NCBI RefSeq assembly: GCF_030063365.1
Contig: NZ_JASISY010000008.1
Coordinates: 62,001-126,000, forward strand
Length of the DNA: 64,000 nucleotides
Source: Cryobacterium sp. PH29-G1
Lineage (GTDB): Bacteria; Actinomycetota; Actinomycetes; Actinomycetales; Microbacteriaceae
Direction: 5' to 3'
The position numbers were made by a program, and so were the translations under genes. Under the pieces are notes generated by a model. It made no database searches and was not told the DNA's origin. It saw nothing but the letters and a program-made list of their open reading frames with translations. Position 1 is the first letter of the stretch, and every line of letters begins with the position of its first letter. Shown one piece after another: positions 8,501-18,552 of the stretch.

Positions 8501-9896
8501 TGGAGTCGCCGACGGTTTCGATCGAGCCTGCCTTGTAGATGAAGGCTGTACGGATGACATCTTCGTTGGCGGGAAGATCCGCGGGCGAAGCCACGAAAGC
8601 CCAGACGGCGCTTCCGGCGGCGGAGTTGAGCGCGGTCACCAAGTTGGCGAGAGCATCGTCACGATCCTTGCCGAATGCGGCCGAGTTCTCGATTTCCTCG
8701 AGCGAGACCACGTCGGCGTCGAGGGCGTTGATGGCCGCCACGATCTTTGCCTGCTGGCGTTCGAAGTTGACGCTGTTCGCGGCGCCGCGGGCGTCGCATC
8801 CGCTGCGAACCGTGATCGGGTTGTCGGCCCGGTCGGTGTAATACGAGCAGCCGGTGAGCGAATCACCGACGGTGGAGAAGTAGTTCAGCACGTTGAAGCT
8901 CGCGAGTCGAACGTCGCCGCCCACATCGCGGGGGGTCATGGTGCGGGTGTCGGCGAACGTGGCGGGTTGCACCGTGGCAGCGTTTGCCGCGGTGAGGGCC
9001 TCGGTGGGCTGAAACTTCCAGGCGCTGAAGCGGTAGTCAAGGATGACGGGTTTGGTGAAGGTCACGGCCGCGCCGATGCGCAGCGGGTCAGCAACGGTGA
9101 GATAGGGAACCGGAATGTCGCGGTCGGCGCCGGTGAGGTAGTTCGTGCTCGCACCGTCATCGAGGGTCACGGCGCGCGCCGCGTTGGCCGCGATAGCCGC
9201 AGTGTATTCGTTCGTTCCCGGCCGCGCGGTGACCGTCGGGTTGACCAGGGGGGTCGTTCCGGCGGCGAGGCCGATCTCGGCGTACTGGTTGGTCGAGTAG
9301 TTGTTCGTCACGGTGAAGTCGCCCTGCGGCGCGATCAACATGCCCTCGAGCGACTCGCGCGCGGCATCCGTTTCAGGCAGTGCCACGGTGGCCGGCGTCA
9401 CATCAACGATTCCGGTCGCGTCGATGGGGGTGATATCGCCGAGCGACGTCACATTGAGGTCGGTGAGACCGTAGTACTCTGCGACCTGTCCGGTGACCGA
9501 CAGGTAGTCGCCCACCGCAACGGATGCCGCGAGGCTGCCCGTATAGACGAACAGGCCGTCAGACGCGTCGTGCGTGCCCAGGTCGATCATGCCGCCGGTT
9601 CCGGCAGTCTGCAGATAGAACCCGTCGAACCCGCCGGTCGGGTAGGCGGCCGTGACGATGCCCTGCGTTTTCACCGTGGCGCCCACGAGGGGGCTCGTGT
9701 CGGTCGTGCCCTGGATGGCGTTGATCGGCGTCACCTCACTGGGGGTCCCGGTCGTGGAGTCATCGGCTTCGATGACGACCCCGGTTCCGGCGGGATTGGC
9801 GCTGGCCGGTACGGCAATGAGCGGGGCGGCCGCGAGGCTCACCCCGACAAGTGTGGCAAAGACCAGCCTCGAACGGCTGCGAACGACGGATGACAT
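5583..9896 (-). CDS. Cell-wall-anchored ExeM/NucH-type nuclease fused to UshA-type 5'-nucleotidase
   Basis: A 1437-residue protein. ATG 9896 is chosen because AGGAG lies 6 nt upstream and a signal peptide follows at once (SRLVFATLVGVSLAAAPLIA, cut after the ASA region). Domains in order: an OB-like ExeM domain (~35-320); an endonuclease/exonuclease/phosphatase domain (~330-680, RLASFNVLNYF, LTGDFNAYD, SSDHDPV); a 5'-nucleotidase metallophosphatase (~685-980, LNINDFHGRID, GNHEFDQ, GHTHKQ); its C-terminal domain (~1000-1230, VNPGGMRADL); an Ig-like part; and a C-terminal sorting signal LANTG, hydrophobic helix and RRRR tail. The enzyme probably degrades extracellular DNA and dephosphorylates the released nucleotides for phosphate and nucleoside uptake. 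LAxTG suggests a class E-type sortase. No sortase gene is in the window. Confidence 0.92.
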   Translation of the reverse strand: MSSVVRSRSRLVFATLVGVSLAAAPLIAVPASANPAGTGVVIEADDSTTGTPSEVTPINAIQGTTDTSPLVGATVKTQGIVTAAYPTGGFDGFYLQTAGTGGMIDLGTHDASDGLFVYTGSLAASVAVGDYLSVTGQVAEYYGLTDLNVTSLGDITPIDATGIVDVTPATVALPETDAARESLEGMLIAPQGDFTVTNNYSTNQYAEIGLAAGTTPLVNPTVTARPGTNEYTAAIAANAARAVTLDDGASTNYLTGADRDIPVPYLTVADPLRIGAAVTFTKPVILDYRFSAWKFQPTEALTAANAATVQPATFADTRTMTPRDVGGDVRLASFNVLNYFSTVGDSLTGCSYYTDRADNPITVRSGCDARGAANSVNFERQQAKIVAAINALDADVVSLEEIENSAAFGKDRDDALANLVTALNSAAGSAVWAFVASPADLPANEDVIRTAFIYKAGSIETVGDSTILTGAAAFSNARQPLAQAFQLVDDADSTFLAIVNHFKSKGSGTGVDADMNDGQGASNASRVNQATALVDFANGLKISTGIDRVFLTGDFNAYDLEDPIQVITDAGFINQEAKSGEYTYAYGGTVGSLDHVFASPEADATVNDVDVWNINSVESVALEYSRYNNNVTDFYAADPFRSSDHDPVVLGLNLAAPTSVELNLLNINDFHGRIDGNTVKFAGTVEELKAGYGDDNSLFLSSGDNIGASLFASASQKDQPTIDVLNALALAASSVGNHEFDQGFGDLTGRVSDSTDFDYLGANVYELGTETPAMQEYAIIDVAGVKVGVIGAVTEETPSLVSPNGIATLSFGDPVAAVNRVAAQLTDGDPLNGEADVLIAEYHEGAGEGIPDGATLEQELAVGGAFASIVNDTSAEVDAIFTGHTHKQYAWDAQVPGAADGVTRPVLQTGSYGANIGQVVLSYDLTTGDTTTVQNRNVARSTAEDADLVAAYPRVAEVQSITTAALAEAAILGDVPVGSVTADITRACTDGVAPCSEDRMAPSTLGSLVANSLRDSLADPNIGGAEIGVVNPGGMRADLSQAPDGVVTYAEANAVLPFLNNLWTTSLTGAQFKTVLEQQWQTNADGTIPSRPFLQLGLSDNVNYTFDASRAAGDRVTGIWIDGAQIDPAQSYRIGSFNFLLTGGDNFREFTNGTATRDSGLVDRDAWISYLQTNSPLSPSFKANQASITGAPTAAVNPGDTVTFTVGNLNLTSLGAPKNTQLALRWSGTDVGTASVDSTGTATVAVTVPADAAANSVLELIAAESGTIVRLAIAVNQTDPTDPTVPGPTVPMLPTVPASSAGEAALTAALQHMIKTNKGLYRAGEAITISVGAQHAGEFVSVWVRSTPVQLGGWLQVDAQGNVSTTLPSNLSAGAHRIIVQDADGNVLGWTDITVAESSSAVLANTGTDTTPWLYAGGFLLVFGAALMLKRRRRGLE

Positions 9897-10091
9897 GGAT
9901 CTCCTCTTATCTAGGACGATGGTCGTGTCATTGCACCCGTGGTCGTGCTGCGAAAAGTCTCCCCGGTCATAGGTCGGCAGGTGCAATAGTTCGCAGCCTA
10001 CCGACGACCCGTGTCTAGGGGGTAAACTCCTCGTATTTTGCTCTTTTGAGCACGAGCCGTGCCGTGTTGGGGTCGATCCAGCCCAGCGGGA
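9897..10091. other. Intergenic region upstream of the surface nuclease
   Basis: 195 bp between argA's end and the start of the nuclease. On the minus strand it carries the ribosome site of the nuclease gene. I see no convincing terminator after argA and no clear operator. Confidence 0.4.
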
Positions 10092-10604
10092 TCAGTGCAG
10101 CCGCTTCACCATGCGGGTGTTGCCGAGCGTGTTCGGCTTCACCCGGGCGAGGTCGAGAAACTCGGCGACACCCTCATCGGGTGAGCGCACGAGTTCGGCG
10201 TAGACGGCCGGGTCAACGGTCTCGGTGCCCATGTCGTTGAACCCGTTGCGGGTGAAGAAACCCACCTCGAAGGTGAGACAGAACAGTCGGCTCAGGCCGA
10301 GCTCGCGGGCATCCGCTTCGAGGCGTTGCATCAGCGTGTAGCCCACACCGTGGCCGAGCCGCTGGGCATCGACGGCGAGAGTGCGCACTTCGCCGAGGTC
10401 TTCCCAGATCACGTGCAGAGCACCGCAGCCGATCAACTTGCCGGAGGAGTCAACGGCCACTCGAAATTCCTGCACCGCCTCGTAGAACACCACCCGGTCT
10501 TTGCCGAGCAGAATGCGCTGCTGCACGAGCGGCTCGACGAGCGCTTCAATGCCGGGTACATCGCTCGTGCGCGCACGGCGCACCGAATATTCCAGTTCAC
10601 TCAT
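10092..10604 (-). CDS. argA: Amino-acid N-acetyltransferase (actinobacterial-type N-acetylglutamate synthase)
   Basis: A 170-residue single-domain GNAT enzyme. The acetyl-CoA motif is RTLAVDAQRLGHGVGYTL, and the C-terminal GFFTRNGF motif is typical of the N-acetylglutamate synthase branch. It resembles the stand-alone GNAT form of mycobacteria, which acetylates glutamate or glutamine as the first step of arginine synthesis, rather than the two-domain E. coli ArgA. The assignment rests on family likeness. It lies downstream of clpC beyond a strong terminator, so it is probably transcribed separately. Confidence 0.82.
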   Translation of the reverse strand: MSELEYSVRRARTSDVPGIEALVEPLVQQRILLGKDRVVFYEAVQEFRVAVDSSGKLIGCGALHVIWEDLGEVRTLAVDAQRLGHGVGYTLMQRLEADARELGLSRLFCLTFEVGFFTRNGFNDMGTETVDPAVYAELVRSPDEGVAEFLDLARVKPNTLGNTRMVKRLH

Positions 10605-10682
10605 GGCAGACGTCCCTTTCGTGGCCCAGGCAGGTCAAACAACTAGTCTATGGACGCTTGAGCAACCCTTTTTCCATTCCTC

Positions 10683-10779
10683 GCGCATTACTCCTGCAAA
10701 TTGCGGGCATCCGTACCGGTGACCGGCGGAAAGACACGGGGTGGCGCCTGGGCGTCGTGAAATTGCAGGAGTTATGCGC
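10683..10779. repeat. 20-bp imperfect inverted repeat flanking a 57-bp core
   Basis: Left arm GCGCATTACTCCTGCAAATT (10683-10702). The right arm (10760-10779) reads, as its reverse complement, GCGCATAACTCCTGCAATTT: 18 of 20 positions match. The core is GC-rich and contains GCATCCG. It sits between argA and the clpC terminator. It could be a mobile-element relic, a REP-like element or an RNA stem. Confidence 0.75.
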
Positions 10780-10787
10780 TGGGACAC

Positions 10788-10839
10788 AAAAAAATGGGCC
10801 GAACCCGTGGAGACCGCGGTCTCACCGGGTTCGGCCCAC
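10788..10839 (-). terminator. Strong rho-independent terminator of clpC
   Basis: On the minus strand TGGGCCGAACCCG pairs with CGGGTTCGGCCCA, with an inner palindrome GAGACCGCGGTCTC, and is followed by TTTTTTT. It starts 10 bp after the clpC stop. Confidence 0.93.
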
Positions 10840-10849
10840 TCTGACCGGG

Positions 10850-13375
<2,526 letters not shown>

Positions 13376-13512
13376 ATGATCGCTCCCTTGGCGCCAGGGC
13401 AGTTGGTGCCGTTACATCGAGAGTAGCCAGCCTGCGCCGCTCGCGCGTGTTTGTTCGCCCTAGGCGTGACGGATACTGTGCGCCGCCCCCGTCCGCCCCC
13501 GCCGGACGGTCG
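13376..13512 (-). promoter_or_regulatory. clpC upstream region with a weak ClgR-like half-palindrome
   Basis: The 137 bp between clpC and the end of cls must hold the clpC promoter. On the minus strand it contains CGCGAGCGGCGC, which fits a CGC-N5-GCG pattern loosely like the ClgR sites of actinobacterial clp genes. The match is short and could be chance in GC-rich DNA. Confidence 0.2.
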
Positions 13513-14976
13513 TTATTGTACGGCCGAGGTGAGCCGGGCGAGGTTGTCGAGGATGGTGGAGCGCAGGGGTTGCTTGCGCCATTCCTCCAGGGTCAGCTCA
13601 CGGCTGTTGCGACGGTTCTCGTCTTCCATGGCGCGCAGATTGCGCACGAACGAGCGCCCGCGCACCATGAGCGACACTTCCATGTTGAGGCTGAACGAAC
13701 GCTGGTCCATATTGCTCGACCCGACCACCGCGACCTCATCATCGATGGTGAAGTGCTTGGCGTGCAAAATGTAAGGCGCCTTGTACATGTAAATGCGCAC
13801 GCCGGCGGTCAGTAGCTCCTCGTAGTAGGAACGCTGGGCGTGGTAGACGACAGCCTGGTCGCCGATCTCCGACACGAAGAGTTCCACGTGCAGCCCGCGC
13901 TGCACGGCTGTCGTTATGGCGTACATGATCGATTCGTCTGGCACGAAGTACGGGCTGGTGATGATGATGCGATCCTGCGCGTAGTAGAGCAGGGCGAGGA
14001 ACAGCCGTAGGTTGTTCTCTCCCTTGAACCCGGGGCCGCTCGGCACCACCTGGCAGTCGAGGGCGTCCGTCACGGGCCGCGGATGCACCGGCTCGATGTC
14101 GCGGGTGAGAAGCTCGTTGGTCTCGCTGTACCAATCCGTGATGAAAATCGCGTTGAGCCCCGACACGATCGGGCCTTCCAGCCGGGTCATGAAGTCTTTC
14201 CACTGCAGGCCACGTCGAATGTTGCGCTTCATGTTGTACGAGCGGTCGATGATGTTCTGCGATCCCATAAACCCCACCAGCCCATCAACGATGAGCAGCT
14301 TGCGGTGGTTGCGCAGGTCTGGTCGTTGCCATTTGCCCTTGAACGGCTGCACCGGAAGCATGAGCTCCCACGAAATGCCGGCATCCGTCAGTCGTTTCTT
14401 GGTTTGACGAAAGCCGGGCTTGCGCATGGACTGAATGTGGTCCATAAGCACCCGCACTCTTACGCCACGGTTGTGAGCATTCTCCAGCGCGTCGAAGAAG
14501 GGCGCCGTGGTGTGGTCGAGCGAGAGAATGTAGAACTCGACGTGCACGTATTTTTTTGCCCGGTCGATGTCGGCGATCATGGTGTCGAAGGCCACCTGGT
14601 ATTCGCCGATCAGGCTTGCCGTGTTGTCACCGACGAGCGGCATCGCTCCGAGATTCCGGTTCAGTTCGACGACCGATTCCAGCCAGGTCGGCCACGGGTG
14701 GTCGCGGCGAACCAGTTCCATGCCGTCGGTGCTGTTGAGAATGAACGCGTTGATTTCATCCTGCATCAGCCGGCGCTTCTTCGGCAGCGTACGGTAGCCG
14801 ATCAGCAGAAAGAGCAGAACCCCGAGGTAGGGAATGAAGAAGATGGTCAACAACCAGGCCATGCCCGACATGGGACGTCGGTTGCGCGGCACCACGATGA
14901 TGGCAACGACTCGTACGGAGAAGTCAACGATCAGGGCCAGCAGAACGGTGATGGTCGAGCCGTCGACACCGAACAT
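13513..14976 (-). CDS. cls: Cardiolipin synthase (phospholipase D family)
   Basis: A 487-residue membrane enzyme that condenses two phosphatidylglycerols, or PG and CDP-diacylglycerol, into cardiolipin. Two N-terminal transmembrane helices (~6-26 and ~38-60; the second contains WLLTIFFIPYLGVLLFLLIG) are followed by two PLD domains with HxKx4D motifs: NHRKLLIVDG (~220) and HAKHFTIDDE (~400). A WRKQPLRSTILDNLARL C-terminus is also typical. The ATG at 14976 lies 5 bp after the stop of a 59-codon membrane ORF, so the two are probably co-transcribed. Confidence 0.95.
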   Translation of the reverse strand: MFGVDGSTITVLLALIVDFSVRVVAIIVVPRNRRPMSGMAWLLTIFFIPYLGVLLFLLIGYRTLPKKRRLMQDEINAFILNSTDGMELVRRDHPWPTWLESVVELNRNLGAMPLVGDNTASLIGEYQVAFDTMIADIDRAKKYVHVEFYILSLDHTTAPFFDALENAHNRGVRVRVLMDHIQSMRKPGFRQTKKRLTDAGISWELMLPVQPFKGKWQRPDLRNHRKLLIVDGLVGFMGSQNIIDRSYNMKRNIRRGLQWKDFMTRLEGPIVSGLNAIFITDWYSETNELLTRDIEPVHPRPVTDALDCQVVPSGPGFKGENNLRLFLALLYYAQDRIIITSPYFVPDESIMYAITTAVQRGLHVELFVSEIGDQAVVYHAQRSYYEELLTAGVRIYMYKAPYILHAKHFTIDDEVAVVGSSNMDQRSFSLNMEVSLMVRGRSFVRNLRAMEDENRRNSRELTLEEWRKQPLRSTILDNLARLTSAVQ

Positions 14977-14981
14977 CGGGT

Positions 14982-15161
14982 TTAGGTGACCGGTTTGTCG
15001 AGACCGAGCCTGGCGCGTTCTTCGGCTTCGATTTGGGCGTACACCTTACGTTCGGTGCGGTCGGCGCGCAGGATTGAGCGCATCAGCATCCAGAAGACGA
15101 GGCCGAGCAGGATGGTGGGCACGACCGAATAGATCGCGTTTCCCCAAAAGTTCTCAATCAC
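14982..15161 (-). CDS. Small single-pass membrane protein (59 aa)
   Basis: A short ORF starting at GTG 15161. An N-terminal transmembrane helix (IYSVVPTILLGLVFWMLM, residues ~10-27) is followed by a charged amphipathic tail (RADRTERKVYAQIEAEERAR). Codon use and the tight 5-bp spacing to cls argue it is real. The TM-plus-acidic-helix layout recurs in small actinobacterial membrane proteins. It may assist or scaffold a neighbouring membrane enzyme, but no function is known. Confidence 0.75.
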   Translation of the reverse strand: MIENFWGNAIYSVVPTILLGLVFWMLMRSILRADRTERKVYAQIEAEERARLGLDKPVT

Positions 15162-15195
15162 GGTCCTAGCCTACGCGTAAAGGCTGCGATCCCGG

Positions 15196-15342
15196 CTACT
15201 TGCTGAGCAGGCCGATGATGCCGCTGCTCAGAAAGTACACGCCGATGCCGCCGACAATCACCCAGAGAGCGATGCGGCTCATCGACGGCGGCTTGCGGCC
15301 GCCCTTGTCGGGCTTTAATTCGTCGTCAGGCAGGAAGCTCAT
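15196..15342 (-). CDS. Small membrane protein (48 aa) coupled to lysS
   Basis: The ATG at 15342 follows the lysS stop directly (TAAATG), so translation is probably coupled. The protein has a charged N-terminus (DDELKPDKGGRKPP) and one transmembrane helix (IALWVIVGGIGVYFLSSGIIG). The high density of Gly in the helix and the coupling suggest a real gene. Function unknown. Confidence 0.75.
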   Translation of the reverse strand: MSFLPDDELKPDKGGRKPPSMSRIALWVIVGGIGVYFLSSGIIGLLSK

Positions 15343-16872
15343 TTATTTCACCAGGGGAAAGAGGATCGTTTCGCGAATGCCGAGGCCCGTCAATGCCATC
15401 AGCATTCGGTCGATGCCCATGCCCATGCCGCCGGTCGGCGGCATGCCGTACTCCAGAGCGCGCAAAAATTCTTCATCGAGGCGCATGGCCTCGGGGTCTC
15501 CCCCGGCGGCGAGGCTCGCCTGTTCAATGAAGCGTTCGCGCTGCACGACCGGGTCAACCAGCTCGGAGTAGCCGGTGGCCAGTTCGAAGCCGCGCACGTA
15601 AAGGTCCCATTTCTCGACGACGCCGGCCACGGAACGGTGGCCGCGCACGAGCGGGCTGGTGTCGATCGGAAAGTCCATCACGAAGGTGGGGCGCACGAGG
15701 TCACCCTTGACGAAGTGCTCCCACAGCTCTTCCACGTACTTACCGTGAATGGGGTGATCAATCTCAATGCCTTCCCGCGCGGCGAGGGCGACAAGGTCAG
15801 CGAGCGGTGTCTCGGGGGTGATCACGATGCCGGCTGCCGCCGACAGGCTGTCGTACATGCCGATGCGGTCCCAGTCACCACCAAGGTCGAACAGGGTGCC
15901 GTCAGCCCAGGTCACCACGTGTGAGCCGGCGATGGCGAAGGCGGCATCCTGAATCAACTTTTGGGTGAGATCGGCGATGGAATTGTAATCGCCATACGCC
16001 TCATAGGCCTCGAGCATCGCGAATTCGGGCGAGTGGGTGGAATCGGCGCCCTCATTGCGAAAGTTGCGGTTGATCTCGTAGACGCGGTCGATGCCGCCGA
16101 CCACGGCGCGCTTCAAAAAGAGTTCCGGTGCGATGCGCAGGAAGAGCTCGGTGTCGAAGGCGTTGCTGTGGGTCTGGAAGGGGCGAGCGGATGCGCCGCC
16201 GTGCATCACCTGCAGCATCGGGGTCTCGATCTCGATGAACTCGAGGTCAGTGAATGTCTTGCGCAGGCTCGCAACGGCCTTCGAGCGGGAGAGTACGTTG
16301 GTGCGGGCCTGTTCGCGGCTGATCAGGTCGAGGTAGCGGCTACGCACCCTGGTCTCTTCGCTGAGTTCGCTGTGCAGGTTGGGCAGCGGCAGCAGCGCCT
16401 TGGCGGCGACCTGCCAGTCGGTGACCATGATCGACAGTTCGCCGCGACGGCTGGAGATGACCTCGCCGGTGACGAACAGATGGTCGCCCAGGTCGACCAG
16501 GTCCTTCCACGAGGCGAGGGACTCCGCACCGACGGCGGCGAGGGAGACCATCGCCTGAATCCGGGTGCCGTCGCCACTCTGCAGGCTCGCGAAACAGAGC
16601 TTGCCGGTGTTGCGCAGGTGCACGATGCGGCCGGCCAAGCCGACGATGACGCCGGTGGTGGCATCCGCTTCGAGGGTGCCGAAATCGGCGCGCACGGCCG
16701 GAATCGTGTGTGTGACCGGTACCGACACCGGGTAGGCCCCGCCAGCAGGGCTCGCGGCAGCCGCGTTCAAGCGGTCGCGCTTGCCGAGGCGAACGGCCTT
16801 CTGCTCGTTCATCTCCGCGTCGGAGAAGCCCTCAGCGTCGTCGTGCGAGGCGGTGGTGGGGTTCTGGCTCAT
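15343..16872 (-). CDS. lysS: Lysyl-tRNA synthetase (class II)
   Basis: A 509-residue class II synthetase that charges tRNA-Lys. An N-terminal OB-fold anticodon-binding domain (~60-165) is followed by the catalytic core with motif 1 (FIEIETPMLQ), motif 2 (FRNEGADSTHSPEFAMLE) and motif 3 (GMGMGIDRMLMALTG). Length is normal for the bacterial enzyme. It lies 49 bp downstream of panC on the same strand and is followed directly by the 48-aa membrane ORF. Confidence 0.97.
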   Translation of the reverse strand: MSQNPTTASHDDAEGFSDAEMNEQKAVRLGKRDRLNAAAASPAGGAYPVSVPVTHTIPAVRADFGTLEADATTGVIVGLAGRIVHLRNTGKLCFASLQSGDGTRIQAMVSLAAVGAESLASWKDLVDLGDHLFVTGEVISSRRGELSIMVTDWQVAAKALLPLPNLHSELSEETRVRSRYLDLISREQARTNVLSRSKAVASLRKTFTDLEFIEIETPMLQVMHGGASARPFQTHSNAFDTELFLRIAPELFLKRAVVGGIDRVYEINRNFRNEGADSTHSPEFAMLEAYEAYGDYNSIADLTQKLIQDAAFAIAGSHVVTWADGTLFDLGGDWDRIGMYDSLSAAAGIVITPETPLADLVALAAREGIEIDHPIHGKYVEELWEHFVKGDLVRPTFVMDFPIDTSPLVRGHRSVAGVVEKWDLYVRGFELATGYSELVDPVVQRERFIEQASLAAGGDPEAMRLDEEFLRALEYGMPPTGGMGMGIDRMLMALTGLGIRETILFPLVK

Positions 16873-16921
16873 GCGGTTCTCCGTTGGTGCTGTCAGTTCA
16901 AGTGTGAGCGGATACTGCGGG

Positions 16922-17794
16922 TCACCCGAGACGGATCGCCACGTTGTCGATCAGCCGGGCGGTGCCGACCCTCGCGGCCACGAGCATCCGGGCCGGCCCG
17001 TGATAGTCGCCCGGCACGACCAGAAAAGTCTGCGGGTGCACGATCACGAGATAGTCCAGTTTAACCAGCGGTTCGAGGTCAATGCGCGCGTGCGCTGCGG
17101 CGAGGGCGGCAGTCGGGCCGTCCGGACCGGCCGCGGCGGCGGCACTCAGCCCGGCGAACAGCGCCTGTGCGGCAGTGTGCTGCGGCTCGTCGAGGTAGCG
17201 ATTACGGCTCGACAGGGCCAGCCCGCTCGGTTCGCGCACGGTTTCCACGACCTCGATCGCGCTGCACACGTTGAGATCGGCGACCATCCGCTGCACCAGA
17301 AACACCTGCTGCCCGTCTTTTTGGCCGAACACGGCTGCGTCGGGTGTCACGATATTGAGCAGTTTCGCAACAACCGTGAGCATGCCGTCAAAGTGGCCCG
17401 GGCGTGCAGCGCCCTCATACAGGGAGCCGACCTCGCCGGTAACGACCCGGGTATCGCTCGCCCCGCCCGGGTACATCTCGCGGGCACTCGGCGCGAACAC
17501 AAACGTCACATTTTCGTTCGCTAGGGCTGCGAGGTCGGCGTCGAGCGTGCGCGGATAGCTGTCCAGATCTTCGCCGGCGCCGAATTGCAGCGGGTTGACG
17601 AATATCGACACGACCACGATGTCGCCGAGCGCGTGCGCCCGGCGCACCAGCGCGAGGTGACCGGCGTGCAGGGCTCCCATGGTCGGCACGAGCACGATTC
17701 GGGTGTCTGCGCCGGTCAGCGCCGCGCGCTCGCGGGCCTGCCCCAGACGATCGCGCAGTTCGGGGATGGTGCTGAGTACTTCAATGTTGTTCAT
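16922..17794 (-). CDS. panC: Pantothenate synthetase
   Basis: A 290-residue enzyme that joins pantoate and beta-alanine with ATP, the last step of vitamin B5 synthesis. It has the HxGH nucleotide motif (MGALHAGHLALVRRA), FVNPLQFGAGEDLDSYPRT, FGQKDGQQ and the KMSKS-equivalent LALSSRNRYL. The ATG overlaps the stop of the upstream DUF2520 gene by 4 bp (ATGA), the last of a series of overlaps running from folE. Confidence 0.96.
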   Translation of the reverse strand: MNNIEVLSTIPELRDRLGQARERAALTGADTRIVLVPTMGALHAGHLALVRRAHALGDIVVVSIFVNPLQFGAGEDLDSYPRTLDADLAALANENVTFVFAPSAREMYPGGASDTRVVTGEVGSLYEGAARPGHFDGMLTVVAKLLNIVTPDAAVFGQKDGQQVFLVQRMVADLNVCSAIEVVETVREPSGLALSSRNRYLDEPQHTAAQALFAGLSAAAAAGPDGPTAALAAAHARIDLEPLVKLDYLVIVHPQTFLVVPGDYHGPARMLVAARVGTARLIDNVAIRLG

Positions 17795-18552
17795 TCGACC
17801 TCCCGGTCGTCGTCAAGCGGATGCTGATGGTGCTCAATCTCGTCGAATCCCGCCAGGTCGAGTCGGCCGCCGCTCGTGCGCCCGAGGGCGTTCTCCATTG
17901 CAGAGCGCAACAGCGGTCCAAGGATAGCTCCCGGCTGCTCAAGGCCGATCCCGGCCAGCAACCCGGTGGCCTGCTCCACGATCGAGGTCGAGAAGGAGGT
18001 GGCGATCTGAATGGCTTCGGCATAGCTGGCCCGGTCGTTCTCGTCGACGATGAGCGGTTCGCCGCCCATTTCTACGGCGAGCGCCTGGCCGATCGGCAGC
18101 ACCGGGCCGGGCGCGGTCACGGCAAAGTAACTGTCGGCGAGCCGGGCCAGGTCGAGGCTGGTGCCGGTGAAGGCCATGGCCGGGTGGATGGCGAGCGGGA
18201 TCGCGCCAGCGGCCTGCGCCGGCGCGAGCACCGCGGTGCCGTAGCGCGCGGAGGTGTGCAGAACGAGCTGGCCCGGCCGCCACGTGTTCGTCGCGGCGAG
18301 GCCCTGCACGAGGCTCGCCAACTGCGAGTCGGGTACCGCAATGATGACCAGTTCGCTGCGTTCGACGACCTCGGGCACGGTCAGAATAGGGACCAGCGGC
18401 AAGATGGCTTCGGCGCGGTCCCGGCTCGCCCGCGAGATCGCCGAAATGCCGACAATGGCGTGGCCGGCCCCCGCGAGGGCCGCGCCGAGAATGGGGCCGA
18501 CGTGGCCGGCACCGATGATTCCCACGCCGAGGCGTCCCGGTTTGACATTCAT
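17791..18552 (-). CDS. Rossmann-like and DUF2520 domain protein
   Basis: 253 residues from ATG 18552, chosen because it overlaps the upstream stop by 4 bp and opens directly into the Rossmann motif GVGIIGAGHVGPILGAAL. The domain order is an N-terminal NAD(P)-binding fold (~5-135), then the helical DUF2520 domain (AIHPAMAFTGTSLDL... through the ATGLLAGIGLEQPGAILGPLL region). The layout resembles ketopantoate reductase and 6-phosphogluconate dehydrogenase-like enzymes. The constant position before panC in actinobacteria invites a role in pantoate supply, but that is inference and no panE is seen here. Confidence 0.88.
   Translation of the reverse strand: MNVKPGRLGVGIIGAGHVGPILGAALAGAGHAIVGISAISRASRDRAEAILPLVPILTVPEVVERSELVIIAVPDSQLASLVQGLAATNTWRPGQLVLHTSARYGTAVLAPAQAAGAIPLAIHPAMAFTGTSLDLARLADSYFAVTAPGPVLPIGQALAVEMGGEPLIVDENDRASYAEAIQIATSFSTSIVEQATGLLAGIGLEQPGAILGPLLRSAMENALGRTSGGRLDLAGFDEIEHHQHPLDDDREVE

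Noticed and set aside
7884-9893. A 669-codon open frame on the plus strand opposite the surface nuclease
   Set aside because: Composition is Arg/Gly/Val-rich shadow sequence and there is no ribosome site; the minus-strand gene has clear domains.
13440-13460. A ClgR operator upstream of clpC as a firm call
   Set aside because: Only a CGC-N5-GCG pattern is met, which is expected by chance in this GC-rich spacer; kept only as a low-confidence note.
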